A DNA stretch of 64,000 nt from Arthrobacter silvisoli (GTDB lineage: Bacteria > Actinomycetota > Actinomycetes > Actinomycetales > Micrococcaceae): assembly GCF_003369445.1 (NCBI RefSeq), contig NZ_QRCU01000026.1, positions 62,001 through 126,000 of the forward strand. The letters run 5' to 3'. The position numbers were made by a program, and so were the translations under genes. Below are positions 52,770 to 61,301 of the stretch, piece after piece. Below the pieces are notes generated by a model. That model did not search any database. It saw only the letters and a list, made by a program, of their open reading frames with translations, and had not been told where the DNA came from. How positions within the stretch are numbered: position 1 is the first letter of the stretch; the number at the start of each line of letters is the position of its first letter.

Positions 52770-53231
52770 ATGCGCGATCAGCGGCACGTATCCGCAGCAG
52801 AGTCCCTGGAGCCGTTCCTCGGCCGCTGGCGGGGGAGCGCGGAACTGGCCGCGTCGCCGTCGGGCCCCGCACGAACGGTCCAGGCGGAAGTCGTCTTCAC
52901 GAGGGCCGCGGGCGGCCACGCCGTAGTGCAAAGCTACCGGCACGTGGAAACTGACGGCTCGCACTTCGAAGGCCACGGGGTGTTCACGGTGGACCCCGAC
53001 CATGGCGATACCCTCTGGTACTACGTGGACAGCGTCGGCAAACCGCCCGAAGCCCCTGCCCGGGGCCACTGGCACGGCGGCATCCTCACCCTGGAACGCC
53101 ACAGCCCTCGCGGCACCTCGCGCCACAGCTTCCGGATCGACGACGGCGAACTGGTCCACAGCGGCAGCCTCCGCATGGGGACCGCACCGGAGTTCACCCG
53201 TTTCCTGAGCGCCCGTTTCCGCCGGGCCTGA
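52770..53231 (+). CDS. DUF1579-like beta-barrel protein
   Basis: The 153-residue protein starts at ATG 52770 with GGAGG four bases upstream. FLGRWRGSAEL near the start, VVQSYRHVETDGSHFEGHGVFTVDP and RHSFRIDDGELVHSGSLRMG give an eight-to-ten-strand pattern like DUF1579/lipocalin-type small barrels. No catalytic residues can be named. It is a lone gene between the peptidase and the molybdopterin cluster, with palindromes in its promoter region. Function unknown. Confidence 0.8.
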   Translation: MRDQRHVSAAESLEPFLGRWRGSAELAASPSGPARTVQAEVVFTRAAGGHAVVQSYRHVETDGSHFEGHGVFTVDPDHGDTLWYYVDSVGKPPEAPARGHWHGGILTLERHSPRGTSRHSFRIDDGELVHSGSLRMGTAPEFTRFLSARFRRA

Positions 53232-53237
53232 GGGCGG

Positions 53238-53504
53238 TTATCCGCCGGCGAAAGGCGGCAGGACGTCGACGACGTCGTCCGCTCCCAGCGCCACGGTGCG
53301 GTCGCGGACGGCGACTTCGTTGCGCAGGAAGCTGCTGCGGGCGATGATGCGTGCCAGTGGCGGAGTACCGGCCGGGGGCGTTGCGCGTTCGACGGCGAGC
53401 AGCGCGGTGAGCAGTTCCTCGAGGCTGCTGCCCGCGGGCAGGTGGTGGTGTTCTTCTTCGACGCCCGCCGCGGAGCGCGCGGCAGCGAAGTAGCGTACGA
53501 GCAA
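53238..53504 (-). CDS. moaD: Molybdopterin synthase small subunit MoaD
   Basis: The 88-residue ubiquitin-fold protein begins MLVRYFAAARSAAGVEEE and ends LPPFAGG. The terminal Gly-Gly is thiocarboxylated to donate sulfur to precursor Z. RNEVAVRDRTVALGADDVVDVLPP is the typical second half. It lies 6 bp after moaA on the same strand. Its partner MoaE is encoded 7.5 kb away at the end of the divergent cluster. Confidence 0.92.
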   Translation of the reverse strand: MLVRYFAAARSAAGVEEEHHHLPAGSSLEELLTALLAVERATPPAGTPPLARIIARSSFLRNEVAVRDRTVALGADDVVDVLPPFAGG

Positions 53505-53510
53505 GGGTGT

Positions 53511-54656
53511 TCAGCCTCCGATTGCGCTCATGCTCCGGTCGGGCTGGACGAAGTCCGGGGCGCCGAGTCCGGTGTGGTCCATGCCGTGGGCCTTGGGCTT
53601 GACCCACATGGCGTCCTGCCAGCGGTTTGCGAGTTCCTCGTCGCCGGCGCCTTGGCGAAGCAGCCCCAGCAGATCGAATTCCTCGTGTGAGAACAGGCAG
53701 CTCATGATTTTGCCCTCCGCCGTGATCCGGGTGCGCCGGCAGTCGGCGCAGAACGGCTCGGTCACGGAGGCGATGATCCCTACGGTGCCCAGCACGGGAC
53801 CGGTGGCTTCACCGGAACGGTCAGTCCCGGCGGAAGCTGCGTCCCGGCGTCGTACTTCAAAACGCTCGGCGGGCGCGCCGTCGCGTTCGCGGGGGTCGGG
53901 GCCAAGCACGAAGTCGCGGGAGAGGAGTTCACGGATTTCGGCGGCGGTAATCATGTTCCGCCGGGTCCAGCCGTGGTCGGCGTCCAGCGGCATCTGTTCG
54001 ATGAAGCGCAGCTCGTACCCGCGGTCCAGGGCCCAGGCGAGCAGGCCGGGGGCCTCGGCGTCGTTGATCCCGCGCATCAGCACGGCATTGAGCTTGACCG
54101 GTCCGAGCCCGGCCTCCCACGCGGCCTCGACGCCGGCAAGCACCTTGTCCAGGAAGGGCCGGCGGGTCAGCTGGGCGAACGTCTCCTCGTGCAGGGAATC
54201 CAAGGACACGTTGATCCGGCTCAGGCCCGCTGCCTTGAGCGCGGCCGCCTTCTTGTCCAGTCCGACGCCGTTGGTGGTCATCGAAATCGGAAGCTCCGGG
54301 TGTTCGGCACGCAGCGCGGCGATGATGTCAACGAGGTCCGCCCGGACCAGCGGCTCGCCGCCGGTGAGCCGCAGTTCGCGCACTCCCAGCCCGCGCACGC
54401 CCACCCGCACGATCCGGACGATTTCCTCCGCCGTCATCACTGCCTGCTTCGACAGCCACTCCAGGCCTTCGGCAGGCATGCAGTAGGTGCAGCGGAGGTT
54501 GCATTTGTCCGTCAGGGACAGGCGCATGTCCGTGGCCCGGCGCCCGTGGACGTCGAACAGCCCCGCGGGGACGCCTTCAGGGCGCGGCGGGGGAACGGCG
54601 CCATTGCCGGCATCCCCGTCCGCGCGTACCAGCGGCATTCCGAGTCCAACACTCAT
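53511..54656 (-). CDS. moaA: GTP 3',8-cyclase MoaA
   Basis: The 381-residue radical-SAM enzyme has the SAM cluster Cys52, Cys56 and Cys59 in CNLRCTYC, GGEPLVRADL and the C-terminal cluster CADC plus a third Cys in GKIMSC. The essential GTP-binding double-glycine tail (SAIGG) is intact. It converts GTP to the cyclic intermediate of molybdenum cofactor synthesis together with MoaC. A 30-residue N-terminal extension precedes the core. The start is supported by a TAGCCT hexamer 6 nt upstream. Divergent from the two-component system. Confidence 0.96.
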   Translation of the reverse strand: MSVGLGMPLVRADGDAGNGAVPPPRPEGVPAGLFDVHGRRATDMRLSLTDKCNLRCTYCMPAEGLEWLSKQAVMTAEEIVRIVRVGVRGLGVRELRLTGGEPLVRADLVDIIAALRAEHPELPISMTTNGVGLDKKAAALKAAGLSRINVSLDSLHEETFAQLTRRPFLDKVLAGVEAAWEAGLGPVKLNAVLMRGINDAEAPGLLAWALDRGYELRFIEQMPLDADHGWTRRNMITAAEIRELLSRDFVLGPDPRERDGAPAERFEVRRRDAASAGTDRSGEATGPVLGTVGIIASVTEPFCADCRRTRITAEGKIMSCLFSHEEFDLLGLLRQGAGDEELANRWQDAMWVKPKAHGMDHTGLGAPDFVQPDRSMSAIGG

Positions 54657-54662
54657 GTTTTC

Positions 54663-54668
54663 AGGCTA
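54663..54668 (-). promoter_or_regulatory. -10 element TAGCCT, leaderless-type promoter of moaA
   Basis: Minus strand TAGCCT, six bases (GAAAAC), ATG 54656. Confidence 0.45.
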
Positions 54669-54805
54669 CGCCACCCGGGGCCGAAGCTCCCCACCGGGGA
54701 CCGTCGCATTTCGTCCCGTTCGACAAAGACTGCCCCAGTTCTTACGGAATGCCAACGCTTCGGCCGCCGGGGCCCCGCGCACCGCCACACCGACGGCCGC
54801 AAACC

Positions 54806-54811
54806 TATGCT
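54806..54811 (+). promoter_or_regulatory. -10 element TATGCT, leaderless-type promoter of the response regulator
   Basis: TATGCT, six bases (GGGAGG), GTG 54818. The GGGAGG touches the GTG and is too close for normal use, so leaderless initiation is more likely. Confidence 0.5.
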
Positions 54812-54817
54812 GGGAGG

Positions 54818-55621
54818 GTGAACACGGCCTCCGAACAGCGGCCCAACGGCCGCAGTCCTGCCGATCCGGGCAACCACCGCATCCTCGTTGTCGAGGACGA
54901 GGCCACGCTGGCCGGCGTCGTCCGGGACTATCTGGTGCGCGCCGGGTTCCAGGTGCGGATTGCCGCGGACGGTTTCATCGCCTTGGACCTCGCCTCCGCC
55001 TGGCGGCCGGACCTGGTGCTGCTGGACAGGATGCTTCCCGGCCTGGACGGGGTGGAAGTCTGCCGCCGGCTGCGCCGGACCATGGCCGTCCCGGTCATCA
55101 TGGTTACCGCCCTGGGCACGGAGGACGACCGCATCCTCGGCCTGGAAACCGGCGCCGACGACTACGTCACCAAGCCTTTTTCGCCCCGCGAACTCGTGCT
55201 CCGGGTGAAATCCGTGCTGCGCCGGAGCACCAGGGAATCCACGCCCGAACCGCAGGTGGAGACCGCCGGCTTCGTCCTGGACCCGGCCGCCCGGACCGTG
55301 CTGCGCCACGGCAAACCCCTGGCCCTCACACTTCGCGAGTTCGACCTGCTGGCCTTCCTGCTCCGCCGGCCGAGGCAGGTCTTCAGCCGGGAGGAACTGA
55401 TCAAGGCCGTCTGGGGGTGGGACTTCGGCGACCTCTCTACCGTCACGGTCCATGTGCGCCGCCTGCGCGAAAAGATCGAGGAAGACCCCACGGCACCGCA
55501 CCTGCTGAAGACCGTCTGGGGTGTGGGCTACCGTTTCGACCCGCCGGCATCCGGCGGCGACGGGGAGGGACCGCCGGTCGGTCCACCGGGAGAGCCGGAG
55601 GCCGGCCGTGGAGGGCGCTGA
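54818..55621 (+). CDS. OmpR-family response regulator
   Basis: The 267-residue protein (GTG 54818) has a receiver domain (about 27-140) with the acidic pocket in VVEDEA, phospho-acceptor Asp70 in LLDRMLPG and the Lys in DDYVTKPFSP. A winged-helix Trans_reg_C domain follows (about 155-245; LTLREFDLLAFLLRRPRQVFSREELIKAVWG, shown in part as REFDLLAFLL; VHVRRLREKIE; VWGVGYRF). The Gly/Pro tail overlaps the kinase start by 14 bases. Context: first gene of an operon with a kinase and a molybdenum oxidoreductase, divergent from moaA. Confidence 0.94.
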   Translation: MNTASEQRPNGRSPADPGNHRILVVEDEATLAGVVRDYLVRAGFQVRIAADGFIALDLASAWRPDLVLLDRMLPGLDGVEVCRRLRRTMAVPVIMVTALGTEDDRILGLETGADDYVTKPFSPRELVLRVKSVLRRSTRESTPEPQVETAGFVLDPAARTVLRHGKPLALTLREFDLLAFLLRRPRQVFSREELIKAVWGWDFGDLSTVTVHVRRLREKIEEDPTAPHLLKTVWGVGYRFDPPASGGDGEGPPVGPPGEPEAGRGGR

Positions 55622-56849
55622 GCTGCTGACGATCCTGGCCTGGGTATTGCTGTGGGCCCTCGCCATCGGCGCTGTGACGGTGGTGCTGCTGCGCTACCTC
55701 CGGCGTGCGTCCATCCTGGTCCAGGTCTGCCTGGTGGTGGTGGCAGCCGTGGCGGTGCTGGTAGCGGGGATGGTGAGTGCCTTCAACGCCATGTTCATCT
55801 CCGCGCGCGACCTGGAAGTCATGTGGTACATCCTCGCGGTGGCCTCCGCCGTCGCGCTCGGCATCGCCCTGATGCTCGGTGTCGGGGTGTCGCGAAACGC
55901 CGCGCGCCTCGTCACGGCCGCCCGGCAACTCGGCACCGCGGACGGCCCTGACGGCGGGCTGCGGACCGGACGCGGACTGCCGGCAATGAACTCGGAACTG
56001 GCCCGCCTGGCCCGGGAACTTGAACAGAGCAGCGTCCGCCTCGAGGAATCCCGGCGGCGGGAGGCCGCCGTCGAGAACGCCCGCCGGGAACTGGTCTCCT
56101 GGATCTCCCACGACCTCCGCACGCCGTTGGCCGGCATGCGCGCCATGGCCGAAGCCCTTGAGGACGGCATGGCGCCGGACCCCTCCGCCTACCACCGCAA
56201 GATCATCAGCCACAGCGAACAGATGGCCGCCATGGTCAACGACCTCCTGGAGCTCTCCCGCATCCAGGCCGGAACCCTCCGGCTGCGGACCGAGGCCATC
56301 GACCTGTACGACCTCCTCAGCGATGCCATCGCCGACCTTGCGCCCCTGGCCGCCCGGCGCGGAATTACGCTCGACGGCGGCGGCGTGGCACACTGCATGG
56401 CCGTCGCCGACGGGCCCAGCCTGGGCCGGGCCGTGCGCAACGTCCTGCACAACGCGGTCATCTACAGCCGGCCGGACAGCACCGTCCGCGTCGGGGCAGG
56501 AATATCTGCGGGAACGTCTGGCGGGGCGCCCGGACTCGTCGTCACCGTTGATGACAGCTGCGGCGGGATCGCCGAGGACGACCTGGCCCACGTCTTCGAG
56601 ACCGGCTGGCAGAAGGATCCCGCGCGCGGCAGGAGCGACGACGGCGGCCCCCGTTTCAGCGGGGCAGGCGTCGGACTGAGCATGGTCGCCGGGATCGTCA
56701 AAGCCCACGGCGGCACGGCCTCCCTGGCCAACCATGGGGACGGCTGCCGTTTCGAACTGCGCCTGCCCGCGGCACCAGGAACCGTTGCACCAGGAACCGC
56801 GGCACCAGAACCTCCAGCACAGCTACCACCAGGGAAGGGCACGCCATGA
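55608..56849 (+). CDS. Sensor histidine kinase (HisKA type)
   Basis: The 413-residue kinase starts at GTG 55608 with CGGAGG about 7 bases upstream, inside the regulator gene. Three hydrophobic segments occupy about 1-100 with almost no extracytoplasmic loop, so sensing is likely within the membrane. A HisKA domain has His168 in WISHDLRTPLAGM. HATPase_c has NVLHNAVIYS (N box), DDSCGGI and GAGVGLSMVAGI. The C-terminus carries a repetitive APGTVAPGTAAPEP tail. It is coupled to the downstream Mo enzyme gene by an ATGA overlap, suggesting that it regulates or responds to that enzyme or its substrate. Confidence 0.93.
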   Translation: MEGAELLTILAWVLLWALAIGAVTVVLLRYLRRASILVQVCLVVVAAVAVLVAGMVSAFNAMFISARDLEVMWYILAVASAVALGIALMLGVGVSRNAARLVTAARQLGTADGPDGGLRTGRGLPAMNSELARLARELEQSSVRLEESRRREAAVENARRELVSWISHDLRTPLAGMRAMAEALEDGMAPDPSAYHRKIISHSEQMAAMVNDLLELSRIQAGTLRLRTEAIDLYDLLSDAIADLAPLAARRGITLDGGGVAHCMAVADGPSLGRAVRNVLHNAVIYSRPDSTVRVGAGISAGTSGGAPGLVVTVDDSCGGIAEDDLAHVFETGWQKDPARGRSDDGGPRFSGAGVGLSMVAGIVKAHGGTASLANHGDGCRFELRLPAAPGTVAPGTAAPEPPAQLPPGKGTP

Positions 56850-58414
56850 GCACGCTGTCCCGTCCAACGAAGAGCACCGCCGCAGCCCGTACCCGCTGGG
56901 CCGCTGCAGCCGGGATCGTCGCGGTGGGCGCCGGCGTCGCCCTCGGCGAACTGCTGGCCGCCCTGCTCAGCCCCGGGCTCTCGCCCGTCACTGCCCTGGG
57001 CGGTGCGGTGATCGACGCCGTCCCGCCGGGGGTCAAGGACCTCGCGGTGGCTTGGTTCGGTACCGCAGACAAGGCGGTACTGATCGCCAGCATCGGGCTG
57101 GTCACCCTGGCGCTCGCCGCCGTCGCCGGAATCCTCGAAGACCGCAGGCCCGGCACCGGGCTGGTCCTTGCCGGACTGGCCGGCGCCGCGGGACTGGCCG
57201 CGGTGATGACCCGGGCGCAGCCGGGCCAGTTGGCGGCGCTCGCGCCCGTGGCCGGGGCGGCGCTGGCGATGGTGCTGCTGCGCCTGCTCGCCCGGCGGCT
57301 CGCCGCCTGGAATCCCGCCCGCAGCAGGGCCAAGGAGACCGCGCCCTTGGCCCGCCGCAGCTTCCTGCAGCTCCTGGGGCTTGGGGCTGCCGGTGCGGCC
57401 GTGGGCGGAATCGTGACGGCGGTCATCCGCCGCGCCGGAAGCCTCGCCGATTCCGCCCGCAGCGCCCTGGCCCTTCCGGCTCCCGCGACGCCGGCCCAGG
57501 CCATCCCCGCAGGTGCCTCGCTCGATGTTCCCGGAATCTCCTCCCTCGTGACCCCGAATCCGGATTTCTACCGGATCGACACCGCCCTGATCGTGCCCGC
57601 CCTCAGCCCGGACAACTGGACGCTCAAGGTGTCAGGGCTGGTCGAACGCCAGGTCGAACTGAGTTTCGCGGACCTTCTGGCCAAGCCGATGACCGCCCGC
57701 CACATCACGATCGCCTGCGTCTCCAACGAAGTGGGCGGGGACCTGATCGGCAACGCCCTCTGGCTCGGCTGGCCAGTCCGGGAACTCCTGGCCATGGCCG
57801 GCCCCAAGGACGGTGCGGACATGGTGCTCTCCGTCAGCAGCGACGGCTGGACCGCGGGCACGCCCCTCGAAGCCCTGACAGACGGCCGGGACGCGCTGCT
57901 CGCCGTCGGCATGAACGGTGAACCGCTGCCCTTGGAACATGGCTTCCCGGTACGGATGATCGTCCCGGGCCTGTACGGCTACGTTTCGGCCACCAAGTGG
58001 CTCACGGAGCTGAGGGTCACCCGGTTCGCCGACGACCAAGGCTACTGGACGCCGCGCGGCTGGAGTGCCCTCGGCCCCATCAAGACCCAGTCCCGCATCG
58101 ACGTCCCGCGGCAGGGCGCCAAGGTCGAGGCCGGAACGGTGCAGTTCGGCGGCGTCGCCTGGGCCCAGCACCGCGGCATCAGCCGGGTGGAGCTGCGCGT
58201 GGACCGCGGCCCGTGGCAGCAGGCGGAGCTGGCGCCGGGAATTTCCAAGGACACCTGGATGCAATGGCGGCGGGGCCTCGACCTGGGCCCCGGAGAGCAC
58301 GAAATCCAGGTCCGGGCCACCGACTCCGCTGGCAGCCCGCAGCCGGAGCAGCGGACACCCGTGGCTCCCGATGGCGCCACCGGCTTCCACACGGTGTCGG
58401 TCATAGCCGGCTGA
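56846..58414 (+). CDS. Membrane-anchored molybdopterin-dependent oxidoreductase (sulfite oxidase family)
   Basis: The 522-residue protein has four or five N-terminal membrane helices (about 15-155) and then a twin-Arg-like RRSFLQLLGLGAAGAAVGG segment (about 168-190). The molybdopterin domain follows with the molybdenum-ligand Cys291 in ACVSNEVGGDLIGNALWLG. A C-terminal Mo-co dimerisation domain lies around 405-520 (GVAWAQHRGISRVELRVD). Family members oxidise sulfite or reduce other oxoanions or sulfoxides on the outer face. Electron partner and substrate are unknown here. Coupled to the kinase gene and followed by moeA. Confidence 0.92.
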   Translation: MSTLSRPTKSTAAARTRWAAAAGIVAVGAGVALGELLAALLSPGLSPVTALGGAVIDAVPPGVKDLAVAWFGTADKAVLIASIGLVTLALAAVAGILEDRRPGTGLVLAGLAGAAGLAAVMTRAQPGQLAALAPVAGAALAMVLLRLLARRLAAWNPARSRAKETAPLARRSFLQLLGLGAAGAAVGGIVTAVIRRAGSLADSARSALALPAPATPAQAIPAGASLDVPGISSLVTPNPDFYRIDTALIVPALSPDNWTLKVSGLVERQVELSFADLLAKPMTARHITIACVSNEVGGDLIGNALWLGWPVRELLAMAGPKDGADMVLSVSSDGWTAGTPLEALTDGRDALLAVGMNGEPLPLEHGFPVRMIVPGLYGYVSATKWLTELRVTRFADDQGYWTPRGWSALGPIKTQSRIDVPRQGAKVEAGTVQFGGVAWAQHRGISRVELRVDRGPWQQAELAPGISKDTWMQWRRGLDLGPGEHEIQVRATDSAGSPQPEQRTPVAPDGATGFHTVSVIAG

Positions 58415-58441
58415 TACGGCGGGACGGATGCCCTGATCCCG

Positions 58442-58447
58442 TAGGCT
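58442..58447 (+). promoter_or_regulatory. Probable -10 element TAGGCT before moeA
   Basis: TAGGCT lies 34 bp before the moeA GTG. The short leader carries GGAGG. This would give the moeA-moaC-mog-moaE genes a promoter separate from the two-component operon. Confidence 0.35.
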
Positions 58448-58481
58448 GGCTGCACTACCCGTCCAACACCGGAGGTACCCC

Positions 58482-59735
58482 GTGCCCGAGTCCGCCGTGC
58501 CCCGTTCCGTTGCCGAGCACGCCGACGCCGTCCGCGGCCTCCTCGCCGGGCTGCCCGCAGCGAAGGGCAGCGAACGCCTTCCGCTGCTGGACGCGCTTGG
58601 CCGGGCGCTCGCCGCCGATGTCCTGGCGCCCGGGCACCTCCCGCCGTTCGCGAACTCCCAGATGGACGGCTACGCGGTCCGCTCCCTGGATTTCCCGCAC
58701 GACGGCGGCACTCCCGGCGGAGGTGCCGGAACCGGCCGTGCGCGGCTGAAGGTCGTGGCTCCGATCCCGGCCGGTGTGGCCCCGCAGGAACTGACCCCCG
58801 GCAGCGCCGCCCCGATCATGACCGGGGCGATGATGCCCGCCGGAGCGGACGCCGTCGTACCGATCGAACAGGCGGTTCCGGACAGCTTCCCCGCACCGGG
58901 CGCGGACGCCGTCGTCGATCTTCCTCCGACGGCGGCCCGCAGCTTTGTCCGCGCGGCCGGCAGCGACATCGCCGCCGGGACCCTGGCGCTTCCTGCCGGT
59001 AGCAGCCTCGGCCCCGGGCAGCTGGGCCTGCTCGCCGCCCTCGGGCTCACCGAGGTGGAAGTCCGCCGTCCGCTGCACGTGCTCCTCGTGACGACAGGGG
59101 ACGAAGTGGTGGAACCGGGACAGGCCCTGCCACCGGGCAAGATCCACGACGCGAACGGAACACTGCTCGAGGCCGCCATGCGCCAGGCCGGGCTGACCGT
59201 TAGCCGGAGCGCCATTTCCTCCGACGACCCCGCTGTGCTGCTTCGGCTGCTGCGCGGCCGGGACACCGGCACGGACCTCATCGTGACTACCGGCGGCGTC
59301 AGCAAGGGCGCCTACGAGGTGGTCCGGCAGGCCATGGCGGAGCAACCGGTGGAGTTCCTGTCCGTCGCGATGCAGCCGGGCGGCCCGCAGGGCATCGGGA
59401 CCTTCGACGGCGTCCCGTTCCTCGGCTTTCCGGGCAACCCGGTGAGCTGCCTGGTGTCCTTCGAGATGTTCCTGCGCCCGGCGCTGTCTGCCGTCTTCGG
59501 CGCGCCGGCGCCCCGGCCGGCACCGCGCGCCAGGTTGACCGAACGCCTCAGCTCGCCCGCCGGCAAGCACCAGCTGCGCCGGGCCAGCCTGCTGCCGGAC
59601 GGCACGGTCCGGCTGGAAGGCGGCCCCGGCTCGCACCTGGTCCATGCGCTCGCCAAGGCCAACGCCCTGGTCCACGTGCCGGCCGACGTCACGGAACTCG
59701 AGGCCGGCGCGGAAGTGGAAGTATGGATGCTGTGA
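58482..59735 (+). CDS. moeA: Molybdopterin molybdenumtransferase MoeA
   Basis: The 417-residue MoeA starts at GTG 58482 with CGGAGG upstream. It has [34 protein letters not shown], the MogA-like domain with TTGDEV and [13 protein letters not shown], and [17 protein letters not shown]. Domain IV is at the C-terminus. It inserts molybdate into adenylated molybdopterin. It overlaps moaC by 13 bases (ATG) or 4 bases (GTG). Confidence 0.95.
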   Translation: MPESAVPRSVAEHADAVRGLLAGLPAAKGSERLPLLDALGRALAADVLAPGHLPPFANSQMDGYAVRSLDFPHDGGTPGGGAGTGRARLKVVAPIPAGVAPQELTPGSAAPIMTGAMMPAGADAVVPIEQAVPDSFPAPGADAVVDLPPTAARSFVRAAGSDIAAGTLALPAGSSLGPGQLGLLAALGLTEVEVRRPLHVLLVTTGDEVVEPGQALPPGKIHDANGTLLEAAMRQAGLTVSRSAISSDDPAVLLRLLRGRDTGTDLIVTTGGVSKGAYEVVRQAMAEQPVEFLSVAMQPGGPQGIGTFDGVPFLGFPGNPVSCLVSFEMFLRPALSAVFGAPAPRPAPRARLTERLSSPAGKHQLRRASLLPDGTVRLEGGPGSHLVHALAKANALVHVPADVTELEAGAEVEVWML

Positions 59736-60262
59736 GTGATTCCCAAGATACGCCTGACACCGCGGGCGGGCTGACGCACCTGCGCCAGGACGGCACAGCC
59801 CAGATGGTGGACGTCTCCGGCAAGGCCGTGACCACCCGCGAAGCCACCGCCACTGCCACGGTCCGCAGTACCCCCGAGGTCCTGGCCCTGCTCGGCGCCG
59901 GCGAGCTGCCCAAGGGCGACGCCCTCGCCGTGGCCCGCGTGGCCGGGATCATGGCCGCGAAGAAAACCCCCGAACTTATCCCGCTGTGCCATCCGCTGCC
60001 GATCTCCAAGGTCACCGTGGACTTCGAACTCGGACACGATTCGGTACAGATCGAGGCGACCGTCAAGACCCGCGGCGTCACCGGCGTCGAAATGGAAGCC
60101 CTCACCGCGGCGTCCGTGGCGGCGCTCAGCGTCTACGACATGATCAAGGCTGTGGACAAGCGCGCCGTCATCAGCGGCATCCACGTGCTCGCGAAAAGCG
60201 GCGGCAAGAGCGGCGACTGGCGCCTCGATGACGGCTCTCCCGCCGGGGAGGCCACGCCGTGA
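59723..60262 (+). CDS. moaC: Cyclic pyranopterin monophosphate synthase MoaC
   Basis: The 179-residue MoaC has [41 protein letters not shown] (shown in part as [15 protein letters not shown]), [18 protein letters not shown] and the active-site Lys in [10 protein letters not shown]. It forms cPMP from the MoaA product. The start is ATG 59723 or GTG 59732, which overlaps the moeA stop as GTGA; both are plausible. The stop overlaps mog (GTGA). Confidence 0.95.
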   Translation: MDAVSDSQDTPDTAGGLTHLRQDGTAQMVDVSGKAVTTREATATATVRSTPEVLALLGAGELPKGDALAVARVAGIMAAKKTPELIPLCHPLPISKVTVDFELGHDSVQIEATVKTRGVTGVEMEALTAASVAALSVYDMIKAVDKRAVISGIHVLAKSGGKSGDWRLDDGSPAGEATP

Positions 60263-60762
60263 GCGGCTGCGAACCCGGCGTGCACGGCCCCCGGAAGGCC
60301 GGCGTCGTCATTGCCTCCACCCGCGCCGCCGCGGGCATCTACCGGGACGAGACCGGCCCGGTGATCGAGGACTGGCTCGCTGAGCACGGCTTCGAGACCT
60401 TCCCGGCCATGGTGGTTCCCGACGGCGAGCCGGTGGGTGCCGCGATCCGCGCCCTCCTCAGCCAGGAGCCGGCCGTCATCATCACCAGCGGCGGCACCGG
60501 TCTCAGCCCCGACGACCGGACCCCGGAGGTCACGCTGCCGCTGCTGGACCGGGAAATTCCGGGCATCATGGAAGGCATGCGCCGCGCGGGGGCCGCGAAG
60601 ACACCGCTGGCCTTGCTGAGCCGCGGTCATGCCGGAACCGCAGGCCGGACGTTCATCGTGAACCTCCCGGGGTCCCCCAAGGGGGTCATGGACGGGCTCG
60701 CCGTCCTGGACCCTGTGCTGAGCCACCTCTGCGAGCAGTTGGAAGGAAGCCATGGTCACTGA
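60259..60762 (+). CDS. mog: Molybdopterin adenylyltransferase-like protein (MogA/MoaB family)
   Basis: The 167-residue protein has the MPT-binding fold: [27 protein letters not shown], the [15 protein letters not shown] motif, and [16 protein letters not shown] near the end. It adenylates molybdopterin before MoeA acts. MogA and MoaB homologues are not separable here. Coupled to moaC (GTGA) and overlapping moaE by 11 bases. Confidence 0.93.
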   Translation: MSGCEPGVHGPRKAGVVIASTRAAAGIYRDETGPVIEDWLAEHGFETFPAMVVPDGEPVGAAIRALLSQEPAVIITSGGTGLSPDDRTPEVTLPLLDREIPGIMEGMRRAGAAKTPLALLSRGHAGTAGRTFIVNLPGSPKGVMDGLAVLDPVLSHLCEQLEGSHGH

Positions 60763-61207
60763 AAGCAGCTTCGAAGTCGTCCACGCCGTGCTCAGTGCTG
60801 AGCCGATTTCCGTGGACCAGGCCATCGTGGCCGTCGAATCGGATACCGCCGGCGCCGTGGTGAGCTTCAGCGGCGTCGTCCGCAACCACGACGGCGGGAA
60901 GGCCGTGGACCGGCTCAGCTACAGCGCGCATCCCACGGCACACCAGGTGCTGGCCGACGTCGTCGCTACCCTGGTAGCCGAGCATTCGGGGGAGACAGGG
61001 CAGCCGGTGAGGATCTGGGCCGCGCACCGGGTGGGCAAGCTGGAGGTCGGCGACCCGGCGCTGGTGTGCGCGGTGTCTGCCTCGCACCGGGGCCAGGCCT
61101 TCGCGATCTGCTCGGAGCTGGTGGACCGGATCAAGGAACAGGTCCCCATCTGGAAGGAACAGTTCTTCAGCGACGGCACCGTCGAGTGGGTCGGGGCCGG
61201 GGAGTAG
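60752..61207 (+). CDS. moaE: Molybdopterin synthase large subunit MoaE
   Basis: The 151-residue MoaE has AGAVVSFSGVVRNHDGGKAVDRLSY (in part), IWAAHRVGKLEVGDPALVCAVSASHRGQAF and the catalytic Lys region in RIKEQVPIWKEQFF. With MoaD it converts cPMP into molybdopterin. ATG 60752 is preceded by GGAAGGAAGC. It is last of the moeA operon; a hairpin and tandem repeats follow at 61209-61279. Confidence 0.95.
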   Translation: MVTESSFEVVHAVLSAEPISVDQAIVAVESDTAGAVVSFSGVVRNHDGGKAVDRLSYSAHPTAHQVLADVVATLVAEHSGETGQPVRIWAAHRVGKLEVGDPALVCAVSASHRGQAFAICSELVDRIKEQVPIWKEQFFSDGTVEWVGAGE

Positions 61208-61208
61208 G

Positions 61209-61279
61209 AAAGCGCGGGGCCGGAAAAGCGCGGGGCCGGGGAGCAGCCGGCAACCGTAACGGGTTCAAAGGGCTGCCCC
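61209..61279 (+). terminator. Tandem repeat and bulged hairpin between moaE and dapB
   Basis: AAAGCGCGGGGCCGG occurs twice (61209-61223, 61225-61239; period 16). Directly after, GGGAGCAGCC (61239-61248) pairs with GGCTGCCCC (61271-61279) with one bulged A. There is no T run, so termination is only possible, not certain. Confidence 0.4.
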
Positions 61280-61288
61280 GCCCGACGG

Positions 61289-61294
61289 TAGGGT
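61289..61294 (+). promoter_or_regulatory. -10 element TAGGGT, leaderless-type promoter of dapB
   Basis: TAGGGT, seven bases (TAACGCC), ATG 61302. TTCAAA at 61264-61269 is a weak -35 with a 19-bp spacer. No Shine-Dalgarno. Confidence 0.55.
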
Positions 61295-61301
61295 TAACGC
61301 C

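Noticed and set aside
54657..54817. Molybdenum-cofactor riboswitch between moaA and the response regulator
   Set aside because: Both flanking genes look leaderless, leaving no leader RNA, and no Moco RNA core was recognised.
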